A DNA stretch of 58,578 bases from Rathayibacter rhapontici (GTDB lineage: Bacteria; Actinomycetota; Actinomycetes; Actinomycetales; Microbacteriaceae), in assembly GCF_001995175.1 (NCBI RefSeq), contig NZ_MUKN01000022.1, positions 1-58,578 on the forward strand. The letters are read 5' to 3'. Under the pieces are notes generated by a model, which did not search any database, was not told the origin of the DNA, and was given only the letters and a program-made list of their open reading frames with translations. Below, in pieces: positions 7,985-21,599 of this stretch; positions within the stretch are counted from its first letter, which is position 1, and each line of letters opens with the position of its first letter. The position numbers and the translations under genes are program-made.

Positions 7985-10900
7985 ATGGGCTGGAACAACC
8001 CGCCGATCCCCTGGTCGGAGTTCGAACGGCGCCTCTCCACCGGCCGCCGGGCCGATGGCACGGAGGTCCGGGGCGACGGAGGGGACAGCCCGGCCTGGTC
8101 GCACAAGCGGCCGGCCTACTCCGCGGGCGACGACGTGCGCTCCCCCGAGCTCACGGTGCCCTACGCCGAGCTGCACGCGCACTCCAACTTTAGCTTCCTC
8201 GACGGCGCCAACCGTCCGGAGCAGATGGTCGAGGAGGCCGTGCGCCTGGGCATCGACACCCTCGCCCTGACCGACCACGACGGCCTCTACGGGATCGTCC
8301 GGATGGCCGAGGCCGCGCAGGGCCATCCCGTCAGGACCGCCTTCGGGGCCGAGCTCTCGCTCGGACTCCGCACCCCGCAGAACGGGATCGCCGATCCCGA
8401 GGGCTCGCACCTGCTCGTCCTCGCCCGCCGCGAGGAGGGCTACCACCGGCTCGCCCGCGCCCTGACCACCGCCCAGCTCGCCGGGGCCGAGAAGGGCAAG
8501 CCGAGCTACGACCTCGAGGAGCTCGCCCGCGCGGCGGACGGGCACTGGATCGTGCTCACCGGCTGCCGCAAGGGCGCGGTGCGCCAGGCGCTGGTCGCCG
8601 AGGGCGAGGCGGCGGCCGAGGCCGAGGTGCGCGAGCTCGTGCGCCTCTTCGGAGCGGCGAACGTGCTCGTCGAGCTCTACGACCACGGAGATCCGCTCGC
8701 CTCCCTGCACAACGACAGCCTGGCGGTCGTCGCCGAGCGGCTGCGGCTGCGGGTCGTGGCCACCGGGAACGTGCACTACGCCCGACCCGAGGACCGCCCC
8801 CTGCAGACCGCGCTCTCCGCCGTCCGCGCCCGGCGCAGCCTCGAGGAGATGGACGGCTGGCTCCCGGCGGCGGCGGGCGCCCACCTGCGCTCCGGAGCCG
8901 AGATGGCCGAGAGGTTCGCGCGCTATCCCGGCTCGGTCGAGAACACCGTCCGCGTCGCGGACGAGATCGCCTTCGAACTGGGGAAGGTCCGCCCCCGTCT
9001 CCCCCGCCAGGACGTCCCGGAGGGGCACACCCCCATGAGCTGGCTCCGCGAGCTCGTGCACCGGGCCGTCCCGCAGAAGTACCCGGGCGCCGACTCCGAC
9101 GTGCTCGAGCGGCTCGAGAAGGAGCTGGCGGTCATCGAGGCGAAGGACTTCCCCGGCTACTTCCTGATCGTGCACGACATCGTGCACTTCGCCAAGGGGC
9201 AGGGGATCCTCTGCCAGGGCCGGGGATCCGCCGCCAACTCGGCCGTCTGCTACGTGCTGGGCATCACCGCGGTCGACTCGATCTTCTACGACCTCCCGTT
9301 CGAGCGGTTCCTCTCGAGCATCCGCGACGAGGAGCCCGACATCGACGTCGACTTCGACTCGGAGCGGCGCGAGGAGGTGATCCAGCACGTCTACGAGAAG
9401 TACGGGCGCCTGAACGCCGCACAGGTGGCCAACGTGATCACCTACCGGCCCAAGTTCGCGGTCCGCGACATGGCGAAGGCCCTCGGCTACAGTCCCGGGC
9501 AGCAGGACGGCTGGTCGAAGCAGGTCGAGGCCTGGGGGGCCATCACCGAGAGCACCGACCACGACATCCCCGACGACGTCGTCGCCCTGGCCACCCGCGT
9601 CCTCGGTGCACCCCGGCACCTCGGCATCCACTCCGGCGGCATGGTCCTCACCGACCGCCCCGTGGGCGAGGTCTGCCCGATCGAGCCGGCGCGGATGGAG
9701 AAGCGGACCGTCCTGCAGTGGGACAAGGACGACTGCGCCTGGATGGGCCTGGTGAAGTTCGACCTGCTCGGGCTCGGGATGCTCGCCGCCCTGCAGTACA
9801 CCTTCGACCTCGTCGCCGAGCACGTCGGCGAGCAGTGGGACCTCTCCACGATCCCGCGAGAGGAGAAGGGCGTCTACGACCAGCTCTGCCGCGCCGACTC
9901 CATCGGCGTGTTCCAGGTCGAGAGCCGCGCCCAGATGGGCACCCTGCCGCGCCTGCAGCCGCGCCGCTTCTACGACCTGGTGATCGAGGTCGCGCTGATC
10001 CGGCCGGGCCCCATCCAGGGAGGCGCGGTGCACCCCTACATCCGCCGCAAGCTCGGCGAGGAGCCGGTCACCTACCAGCATCCCCTGCTCGTCACCCCGC
10101 TCAAGCGGACCCTGGGCGTCCCGCTGTTCCAGGAGCAGCTGATGCAGGTCGCGGTCGCGGTCGGCGACTGCAACGCCGAGGACGCCGATCTCCTCCGGCG
10201 CGCGATGGGCTCCAAGAGGGGGACGGAGAAGATCGAGACGCTGCGCGAGCGGCTCTACCAGGGCATGGCGCGCAACGGCATCACGGGCGAGGTCGCCGAC
10301 GACATCTACACCCGGATCCAGGCCTTCGCCAACTTCGGCTTCGCCGAGAGCCACGCGATCAGCTTCGCCCTGCTGGTCTACGCGAGCGCGTGGCTGCGGC
10401 TGCACTACCCGGCGGCGTTCACCGCGGCGCTGCTGCGCGCCCAGCCGATGGGCTTCTACGCCCCGCACACCCTCGTGGCCGACGCGCGCAGGCACGGGGT
10501 GCGCGTCGAGTCCCCCGACGTCAACCGCTCGCTGCCCCACCCCGGGCTCGAGGCCGCACAGGATGCGCCTCCCCGGCGCCGGGGTGGGGCCGGGTACGGG
10601 AGCGAGGAGTGCCTCGCCGTCCACCAGCCGCCGACCGGTCTCTTCGACCGCACCGCGCACTTCCACACCGACGACCACCGGCGCGACGCGGGCTTCGTGA
10701 TCCGCCTCGGGCTCTCGGGGGTGAAGGGCATCGGTGACGCCCTCGCCCAGCACATCGTGGCCGAGCGCGAGCGCGGCGGCGCCTACGCGAGCATGTCGGA
10801 CCTCTCGCGTCGGGTCGGGCTGAACGCGACCCAGCTCGAGGCGCTCGGCGCCGCGGGTGCCTTCGACTCCCTCGGGCTCGACCGCCGCCAGGCGCTGTGG

Positions 10901-11397
10901 GAGGCGGGCACCGCCGCCGCCGACCGCGAGGAGTTCCTGCCCGGATCCGTCGTCGCCGTGCAGCCGCCGCTGCTGCCGATGCTCTCGGCGCAGGAGCGCG
11001 TCTCTTCGACTTCTGGGCCACCGGGATCTCCCCCGACGACCACCCGCTCCGGCACCTGCGCGACGATCTCCGAGCGCGCGGCGCGCGGTCCACGGCCGAT
11101 CTGCCGGGCACCTCCTCCGGGACCCGGATCGAGGTGGCCGGCGTGGTGATCCACCGCCAACGTCCCTCCACAGCCGGCGGAGTGACCTTCATGAACCTCG
11201 AGGACGAGCACGGGATCCTCAACGTGATCTGCTCGGTCGGAGTATGGAACCGCTACCGGCGGATCGCCCGCGAGGCGCCCGCCCTGCTCGTGCGGGGCGT
11301 CCTCGAGCGCTCCGCGGAGGGCGTCACCAACCTCCTCGCCGACCGCTTCGAACCCCTCTCGGTCGGCGCCCGCACGACCTCCCGCAACTTCCGATGA
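7985..11397 (+). pseudogene. dnaE2: DnaE2 error-prone DNA polymerase III alpha subunit, frameshifted near the 3' end as read
   Basis: Across one frameshift this is a DnaE2 of about 1,137 residues. It has the N-terminal PHP domain (AELHAHSNFSFLDGA, LALTDHDGLYG), the polymerase palm with DEEPDIDVDFDSERRE (metal-binding Asp residues) and IHSGGMVLTD, the helix-hairpin-helix region (LSGVKGIGDALAQHI), and a C-terminal OB fold (IEVAGVVIHRQRP). The frame breaks near 10998-11001; one added base restores LFDFWATGISPDDHP, a DnaE2 hallmark. GAAGGAG lies 8 nt before the ATG at 7985. As third gene of the SOS cassette it would do translesion synthesis with ImuA' and ImuB. All catalytic residues lie before the break. 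Confidence 0.9.
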
Positions 11398-11456
11398 CCA
11401 CGGCCACCCGGCGGCGACCGCTCCCGCGACCGCGCGCTCCACGAGAAAGCGATCCC

Positions 11457-11897
11457 ATGACGACCACCCACTCCGCCGGTCCGCTCCCGCACCTGGACGC
11501 GCCGCTGCTCGACGACCGCGATCTGCGCGAGCGCGTCACCTCCCTCATCGGCCCCGCCTACCGGCGAGCCCTCTGGCCGATCCTGCTCGACCGGGCCGGG
11601 TTCCAGCTGCCGATCCTCTACCCCGTCGACGGGCTGCCCGTGCATCCCGACGAGGAGCGCACCGAGCGGATCGTCGCCACGCTCGCCAAGGCCGTCGCCC
11701 ACCACGAGGTCGGCTCGCTCGCCTTCGCACTCGAACGGCCCGGCCGCGCCTTCCTCGGCGAGACCGATCGGGTGCTCGCCCGCTACCTGGCCGCGGCGTG
11801 CCACCGCCGCGCGATCCCCCTGCGCGCGCTCCTGCTCGTGCACGACGAGGGCGTGCGCGTCGTCGCCGAGACCGAGTACACGGCGTCGATCCGCTGA
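11457..11897 (+). CDS. Hypothetical protein following dnaE2
   Basis: The 146-residue protein starts MTTTHSAGPLPHLDAPLLD and is a compact alpha/beta-looking sequence without membrane segments. Its end (RALLLVHDEGVRVVAETEYTASIR) has alternating hydrophobic strands. I do not recognise a family. It begins about 60 bp after dnaE2 in the same direction and before a convergent treZ, so it may be the last gene of the SOS transcript, though no LexA box of its own is visible and its ribosome site is weak. A role in DNA damage response is inference from position only. Confidence 0.6.
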   Translation: MTTTHSAGPLPHLDAPLLDDRDLRERVTSLIGPAYRRALWPILLDRAGFQLPILYPVDGLPVHPDEERTERIVATLAKAVAHHEVGSLAFALERPGRAFLGETDRVLARYLAAACHRRAIPLRALLLVHDEGVRVVAETEYTASIR

Positions 11898-11927
11898 CCG
11901 GGAACCGGACCGACCGGGAACCGGACC
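11896..11927. repeat. Two tandem 16-bp units at the end of the hypothetical gene
   Basis: The unit gaccgggaaccggacc occurs twice back to back (11896-11911 and 11912-11927); the first copy includes the last two bases of the TGA stop codon. Each unit holds a near-palindrome ccgg-aa-ccgg. Confidence 0.7.
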
Positions 11928-11954
11928 GTCCAGAGACCACCGGGGCGAACGACG

Positions 11955-11986
11955 GAGGGACGACCCGCCGAGGCGAGCCGTCCCTC
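11955..11986. terminator. Weak bidirectional terminator candidate between convergent genes
   Basis: gagggacg (11955-11962) pairs with cgtccctc (11979-11986) around a 16-nt loop. It lies between the convergent hypothetical gene and treZ. No T tract follows, so the call rests on stem and position. Confidence 0.35.
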
Positions 11987-12001
11987 TCCGAGCGGTCGGA
12001 G

Positions 12002-13797
<1,796 letters not shown>

Positions 13798-13866
13798 GGT
13801 GATCTCCTGACGGTGTCGTGCGAGCGGGAACGGAGCCGGCCGGGCCCGGAGGACCCGGCCGATCGG

Positions 13867-16182
13867 TCAGACGACCGGGACGAGCAGGGCGACGGGGAGG
13901 CCGCCGCCGAGGATCTCCGCGACGGGGGTGACTCCGCCGGCGAAGGTCCGCCCGGTGAGCAGGTCCTCGACCGGGTGGCCCGGCAGCACGATGACGGTGC
14001 CGCCCCAGCCGCCGGCCTCGGCCAGCCGGTGCGGGAGCCGCGTCGCGACCGTCAGGGCGCCGCCGCGGTCGAAGGCGACGGCGTGCTCGGCCGCCTCGCC
14101 GATCGCCGAGACCGGTGCGTAGCGGGTGAACAGCTCCGGCCGGTCGCGGCGCAGCCGCAGCGCGCGCGAGGTGACGAGCAGCTTGGCAGCCCCTTCCTCG
14201 TCGATCGGAGGCAGCCAGCCGCCGTCGATCCGCTCGAGCAGCGCGCGGCGCTCGGCGAAGTCGACCGGACGGCGGTTGTCGGGGTCCACGAGGGAGGTCT
14301 CCCACAGCTCGCTGCCCTGGTAGACGTCCGGGATCCCGGGGGCGGTCAGCTGCACGAGCTTGGCCGAGAGGCTGTTCGACCAGCCGATCCCCTTCACCCG
14401 GGCGACGGTCTCCTCGATCAGGCTCCGCACACGGGAGTCGTCGAAGGCGGCGTCCACGGCGGCGTGCATCCGCTCCTCGAACGCCTCGTCGGGCGCGGTC
14501 CACTTCGTCGAGCTGCCGGCTTCGCGGGACGCCTTCTCGGCGTACGCGTGCAGCCGCTCCCGCGACGCGGGCCACGATCCGACGATCGCCTCCCAGAGCA
14601 GGTGCTCGACGGGTCCGTCGCCGAAGCCGACGAGCGAGTGCAGGGAGCGCAGCGTGTCGGCCCAGACCTCGGGCTCCTCCGCCAGAGCCGTGATCCGGGC
14701 CCGGGTGTCCTCGCCGCGCTTCGTGTCGTGCGTCGAGAGGGTGGTCAGCGAAGCGGGGAACGAGGACTGCCGCACGCCCTGGCGGCGGTGGAACTCCTCC
14801 AGATCGATCGCGAACTCGTCCGGATCGGCCCCGACCTCGTTGAGCGAGGTGAGCCGGCTGTAGCGGTAGAACGCCGTGTCCTCGACGCCCTTCGCCATCA
14901 CCATGCCGGAGGTCTGCTGGAACCGGACGGAGACGGCGGTGCCGGTCTCGCCGAGCAGCGCGGCGACCCGGTCGATCGTGTCGGCGATCTCGGGGCGGCG
15001 CCGCACCGCGTCGAGGCGGGCGTGCTCGAGGTGCTCGGCGCCGTAGGGGAGGTAGCTGCGGTAGACCGGGAAGGTCGCGAGCAGCTCGGCGAGAGCGTCG
15101 TCGGCCCCGTCCACCGAGGGGATCAGCCGCGCGAGGCGGAGCACCTCGGAGCGGAGGATCCCGTCGGCGATGCCGCGCTTCGTGTCGTGGATCAGATCCG
15201 CCCAGACGACCGGCGATCCGCCGTGGCCGAGCTCGGCGTCCAGTCCTTCGAGCACGCTCCGCGACTCCGGGTCCACGAGGATCCGGTCGATGTCGGCGAG
15301 GGCGTCGTAGCCGGTGGTCCCGACGGTCGCCCAGTGCGCGGGCAGCGCCTCGTCGCCCTCGAGGATCTTCTCGACCCAGACCGGCGCCCCGCCGATGGCG
15401 CGGGCGAGGTCGTCGAGGTAGCCGCCCGGGTCGGCGAGTCCGTCCGGGTGGTCGACCCGGAGGCCGTCGGCGAGCCCCTCTGTGAACCAGCGCACGATCT
15501 CGGCGTGCGAGGCGTCGAACACCTCGGGGCGCTCGACCGTGATGGCCGCGAGGGTGTTCACCGCGAAGAAGCGGCGGTAGTTCAGCTCGGCGTCCGCGCG
15601 CCGCCAGTTGACCAGCTCGTAGCTCTGCCGCGAGTGCACCGTGCGCCCGGAGTCGCCCGGCTGAGCGGTCCCGGGAGCGATCGGCAGGCGGTTCTCGTAG
15701 TAGTGCAGCTCGTCGCCTACGACCTCGAGCGCGTCGAGCTCGCTGTCGCTGTCGCCCTCGCTCGCACCGTCGCCCAGGATCGGCACGCGCAGCTTCCCGC
15801 CGCCCGCCTCCCAGTCGATGTCGAACGCGGACGCGTAGCGGGAGGACGTCCCGTTCTTCAGGAGGTCCCACCACCACGAGTTCTCGCTCGGCGTCGCGAC
15901 GCCCATGTGGTTCGGCACGATGTCGATGAGCACGCCCAGGCCCTCGGCCTTCGCCGCCGCGGAGGCGTGGGCCAGACCCTCGCCGCCGCCGCGGGCGGGG
16001 TCGACCTGCGAGTGGTCGACGACGTCGTAGCCGTGGTCGGAGCCGGGCTCGGCCGTCAGCAGCGGTGAGAAGTAGAGCCAGTCGGCGCCCAGGGAGCGCA
16101 CGTAGTCGGCGACCTGCGCCGCCTCGTCGAGATCGAAGCCGGAGCGGATCTGGAGTCGGTAGGTCGAAGCGGGCAGTCGCAC
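13867..16182 (-). CDS. treY: Malto-oligosyltrehalose synthase TreY
   Basis: The 771-residue GH13 enzyme converts the reducing-end alpha-1,4 bond of maltodextrins to the alpha,alpha-1,1 bond of trehalose. Family features are the start [56 protein letters not shown] (nucleophile Asp), [16 protein letters not shown] (acid Glu) and [14 protein letters not shown]. The frame is intact and the length typical. The GTG at 16182 starts one base after the glgX stop, with AGGAG inside the end of glgX, so translation is coupled. It stands between glgX and treZ, both of which carry a frameshift as read. Confidence 0.95.
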   Translation of the reverse strand: MRLPASTYRLQIRSGFDLDEAAQVADYVRSLGADWLYFSPLLTAEPGSDHGYDVVDHSQVDPARGGGEGLAHASAAAKAEGLGVLIDIVPNHMGVATPSENSWWWDLLKNGTSSRYASAFDIDWEAGGGKLRVPILGDGASEGDSDSELDALEVVGDELHYYENRLPIAPGTAQPGDSGRTVHSRQSYELVNWRRADAELNYRRFFAVNTLAAITVERPEVFDASHAEIVRWFTEGLADGLRVDHPDGLADPGGYLDDLARAIGGAPVWVEKILEGDEALPAHWATVGTTGYDALADIDRILVDPESRSVLEGLDAELGHGGSPVVWADLIHDTKRGIADGILRSEVLRLARLIPSVDGADDALAELLATFPVYRSYLPYGAEHLEHARLDAVRRRPEIADTIDRVAALLGETGTAVSVRFQQTSGMVMAKGVEDTAFYRYSRLTSLNEVGADPDEFAIDLEEFHRRQGVRQSSFPASLTTLSTHDTKRGEDTRARITALAEEPEVWADTLRSLHSLVGFGDGPVEHLLWEAIVGSWPASRERLHAYAEKASREAGSSTKWTAPDEAFEERMHAAVDAAFDDSRVRSLIEETVARVKGIGWSNSLSAKLVQLTAPGIPDVYQGSELWETSLVDPDNRRPVDFAERRALLERIDGGWLPPIDEEGAAKLLVTSRALRLRRDRPELFTRYAPVSAIGEAAEHAVAFDRGGALTVATRLPHRLAEAGGWGGTVIVLPGHPVEDLLTGRTFAGGVTPVAEILGGGLPVALLVPVV

Positions 16183-16183
16183 G

Positions 16184-18426
<2,243 letters not shown>

Positions 18427-18752
18427 GAGACTCCTCTGGGGTGTGGTCTCGGGCGATCCGGATGAGGCCGTCGTTCGGTCCGCGGATGCCCGACGTCGGG
18501 GGTGATGGTCCATCACCTTCGCGACGGACCGACTGCCCACCTTAGCGAGGGGCTCCTCCGGCGAACCCGGGAGCTCCTCGTCGGCGGGGGTCACCGGCAG
18601 CCGTCCTCGACGGCACGGGAGCACGCCGGCAGCGGGCTCGGCGCGACGATCGGGAGGAGCGGCGGGGTCACGTCTGGAACAGTACGGGCGGCGCCGATCG
18701 CGCCGGAGGGGCTGGCGCCGCGCCGGGCCGATCGGCTAGCGATCCGCCGCGC
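18427..18752. other. Intergenic region upstream of glgX
   Basis: This 326-bp stretch between two minus-strand genes (helicase and glgX) holds no convincing gene. The glgX ribosome site is at 18431-18437 (ctcctct on this strand). A TAAGGT -10-like box on the minus strand at about 18538-18543 would give a leader of roughly 100 nt. No hairpin terminator for the helicase gene is evident. Confidence 0.5.
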
Positions 18753-20558
18753 TCAGTGCGAGCCGATCCTCCGCCGCAGCAGGTCGATGCGGGCCTGCAG
18801 CTGGGTGACGCTGGCCTGGGCGACGGCCGGCCCGCCGCAGAGCCGCCGCAGCTCGGTGTGCACCTGGCCGTGGGTCTCCCCCGTGTTGCGCGCCCACAGC
18901 CCGACCAGCGAGTTCAGGAGGCTCCGCTGCTCCTTCAGGGTGCGGTAGAGCGGCGCGGGGATCTCGCTCTCCTTCGCCTCCGGTGCGGCCGCGGCACCCG
19001 GACGGGTGCCCGCGCGCTTCGCCTGCCGCTGCTGGCGGTGCTGCAGGAGCTCGCGCACCTGGTCCGGCTCGAGCAGTCCCGGGAGTCCGATGAAGTCGAG
19101 CTCCTCCTCGCTCTCGACCTCGACCTCCATGCCGAACTCGGCGCCCTCGTAGACGACGCGGTCGAAGGTCGCCGCCGAGCCGAGCGACTCGAACCGCCCC
19201 TCCTCGAGCAGATCGGAGGACGCCTTCTCCTGCCGCTCGGCGTCGGCCATCAGGTCGGCCTCGGGGTACTCCTCGTCGTCGGAGCTCCTGCGGTCGAGCG
19301 CGTGGTCGCGCTGCTGCTCCATCGAGCTCGCCAGCGCGAGCAGGCCCGGCACGTTCGGGAGGAAGATCGACGCGGTCTCGCCGCGGCGCCGGGCCCGCAC
19401 GAAGCGGCCGATCGCCTGCGCGAAGAACAGCGGAGTCGACGCCGACGTCGCGTAGACGCCCACGGCCAGCCGCGGCACGTCCACGCCCTCCGACACCATG
19501 CGCACGGCGACCATCCACCGGCTGGTGTCCTTCGAGAACTCCTCGATCCGGTCGCTCGCCTCCTTCTCGTCCGAGAGGACGACGGTGACGGGCTCGCCGC
19601 TGATCTCGCGCAGCATCGCGGCGTATGCGCGGGCCGCGTAGTGGTCGGTCGCGATCACCAGCCCGCCGGCGTCGGGGATCGCGCGGCGCACCTCGCTGAG
19701 GCGCGTGTTGGCGGCACGCAGCACCGACGGGATCCAGTCGCCCTTGGGGTCCAGCGCCGTGCGCCACGCCTGCGACGTGATGTCCTTGGTGTTGCCCTCG
19801 CCGAGCCGCGCCTCCATCTCGTCGCCGGCCTTCGACTTCCAGCGCATCTGGCCGGCGTAGACCATGAAGAGCACCGGGCGGACGACGCCGTCGGCCAGGG
19901 CGCGGCCGTAGCCGTAGGCGTAGTCGGTCAGCGAGGTGCGGATGCCCTCCTCGTCCGGGAGGTAGCTGACGAACGGGATCGGTGCCGTGTCCGAGCGGAA
20001 CGGCGTCCCGGTCAGCGACAGGCGGCGCACGGCGGGCTCGAAGGCCTCGCGGATCGCGTCGCCCCAGCTGAGCGCGTCGCCGCCGTGGTGCACCTCGTCG
20101 AGGATCACGAGCGAGCGCCCCGAGAGGGTGAGCTCGCGGTGGAGCTCCGGGCGCACCGCGATCTGGGCGTAGGTCACCGCGACGCCGTGGTAGTGCCGGG
20201 CGTGCCGCCCCATCCGGTTCGTGAACGTGGGGTCCAGGCGGATGCCGACGCGGTGCGCGGCCTCGGCCCACTGCCGCTTGAGGTGCTCGGTCGGAGCGAC
20301 CACCGTGATGCGGTCGACGGTGCGGTTGTGCAGGAGCTCGGCTGCGAGCCGGAGAGCGAAGGTCGTCTTGCCCGCTCCGGGCGTCGCGGCGGCGAGGAAG
20401 TCGCGCGGCTCGGTCTGGAAGTACGCCTCGAGCGCCTCCGCCTGCCATGCGCGCAGCTTGTTCGCCGTGCCCCACGGAGCGCGTCCCGGGAACGACGGGG
20501 ACAGGTGCTCCGCAGCGGAGGTGCCGACCTGATGACCGAAGCTCGAGGGACTGTTCAC
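18753..20558 (-). CDS. DEAD/DEAH-box superfamily 2 helicase
   Basis: The 601-residue protein is an SF2 helicase of the restriction-helicase-like type. Visible motifs are Walker A ATPGAGKTTFALRLA (about residue 58), DEVHH as the DExH box, LTGTPFRSD (motif III), VRMVSEGVDVPRLAVGVYA and QAIGRFVRARRRGE (motif VI). After about residue 400 comes an acidic linker and a Gln/Arg-rich region (LLQHRQQRQAKRAG) likely to be flexible or coiled. Proteins like this are widespread in Microbacteriaceae; the target is not known. The GTG at 20558 is the first plausible start. It is transcribed alone, divergent from the GDSL gene, with about 140 bp between them. Confidence 0.85.
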   Translation of the reverse strand: MNSPSSFGHQVGTSAAEHLSPSFPGRAPWGTANKLRAWQAEALEAYFQTEPRDFLAAATPGAGKTTFALRLAAELLHNRTVDRITVVAPTEHLKRQWAEAAHRVGIRLDPTFTNRMGRHARHYHGVAVTYAQIAVRPELHRELTLSGRSLVILDEVHHGGDALSWGDAIREAFEPAVRRLSLTGTPFRSDTAPIPFVSYLPDEEGIRTSLTDYAYGYGRALADGVVRPVLFMVYAGQMRWKSKAGDEMEARLGEGNTKDITSQAWRTALDPKGDWIPSVLRAANTRLSEVRRAIPDAGGLVIATDHYAARAYAAMLREISGEPVTVVLSDEKEASDRIEEFSKDTSRWMVAVRMVSEGVDVPRLAVGVYATSASTPLFFAQAIGRFVRARRRGETASIFLPNVPGLLALASSMEQQRDHALDRRSSDDEEYPEADLMADAERQEKASSDLLEEGRFESLGSAATFDRVVYEGAEFGMEVEVESEEELDFIGLPGLLEPDQVRELLQHRQQRQAKRAGTRPGAAAAPEAKESEIPAPLYRTLKEQRSLLNSLVGLWARNTGETHGQVHTELRRLCGGPAVAQASVTQLQARIDLLRRRIGSH

Positions 20559-20696
20559 GTGCGCCAACGGTAGCCGACGCCACCGACGCGGGGGCCGGGT
20601 CCGCGCGATCGGGCGCCGCGACGGGCGTGTGCTGGGCGTGTCGCGATCGTCCGCGCGACGGATCCGGCTCGCCGCGTCGCGGAGCAGAATGGAGGG

Positions 20697-21599
20697 ATGG
20701 TCGAGCAGCGTCATCCGTGGTCCCGCTACGTCGCCCTGGGCGATTCGTTCACCGAGGGGATCGGCGATCCCGAGCCCGCCAGCCCCGGCGGTCACCGCGG
20801 ATGGGCCGACCGCGTCGCCGAGGTGCTCGGCAGCCAGGTCGACGACTTCGCCTACGCGAACCTCGCCGTCCGCGGGAAGCTCCTCCAGCAGATCCTCGAC
20901 GAGCAGGTCGAGCCGGCGCTGGAGCTGCGTCCGGACCTCATCACGATCTCGGCGGGCGGCAACGACGTCATCCGCCCGGGCACCGACCCGGACGACATCG
21001 CGGCGCGCTTCGAGTCGGGCCTGGCCCGGCTCCGGGCCGACGACGCGACCGTCGTGCTCTTCACCGGCGTCGACGTCGGCTTCTCGCCGGTCTTCGGGCG
21101 CATCCGCGGCAAGGTCGCGATCTACAACGAGAACCTGCGCGCGCTCGCCAAGCGCTACGACTGCATCGTCGCCGACCAGTGGTCGCTGCAGGAGATCCAG
21201 GACGTGCGGATGTGGGCGCCCGACCGCCTGCACCTCAACCCGCACGGGCACCACGAGGTCGCCCGCATGGTGCTCGAGGCGCTCGCCGTCGAGAACTCGC
21301 TCCGCCCGCTCGCCCCGGAGCCGCTGCCCACTCCGACCTGGCGTGCGGCGCGGACCGAGGACGTGAAGTGGGCGCGCGAGTACCTCGTGCCCTGGGTGCT
21401 GCGCCGCGTGCGGCACCAGTCCTCGGGCGACTTCATCACGGCCAAGCGCCCGTCCGCCGAGCCCTACCGGGCGGACTCCGAGCGTGCGCAGCCCGCCCCC
21501 TCCGCGCCCGGCACCGCGGCACCGGGCAACGCGACGCCCGAGGAGGTCGCCGCGGACATCGCGACCGCCGGCGTCCGCATCGTCGTCGAGGGCGACTAG
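20697..21599 (+). CDS. SGNH/GDSL-family hydrolase
   Basis: This 300-residue protein has the SGNH hydrolase blocks: ALGDSFTEGIGD with the catalytic Ser (about residue 15), the Gly of block II, SAGGNDVI (block III Asn) and DRLHLNPHGHHE with the Asp/His pair of block V. No signal peptide is visible, so it is probably an intracellular esterase or lipase. ATG at 20697 follows GGAGGG closely. The C-terminal 60 residues are Pro/Ala-rich and probably disordered. Its stop codon overlaps that of the convergent carboxypeptidase gene by 4 bases. Confidence 0.9.
   Translation: MVEQRHPWSRYVALGDSFTEGIGDPEPASPGGHRGWADRVAEVLGSQVDDFAYANLAVRGKLLQQILDEQVEPALELRPDLITISAGGNDVIRPGTDPDDIAARFESGLARLRADDATVVLFTGVDVGFSPVFGRIRGKVAIYNENLRALAKRYDCIVADQWSLQEIQDVRMWAPDRLHLNPHGHHEVARMVLEALAVENSLRPLAPEPLPTPTWRAARTEDVKWAREYLVPWVLRRVRHQSSGDFITAKRPSAEPYRADSERAQPAPSAPGTAAPGNATPEEVAADIATAGVRIVVEGD

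Noticed and set aside
6137..10753. Very long open frame on the minus strand opposite imuB and dnaE2
   Set aside because: High GC leaves antisense frames open. Its composition (Gly, Arg, Val, Asp rich, no motifs) is that of a shadow of the real genes on the plus strand.
10998..11001. Programmed frameshift in dnaE2
   Set aside because: No slippery heptamer or known precedent; similar one-base losses in four unrelated neighbours point to another cause.
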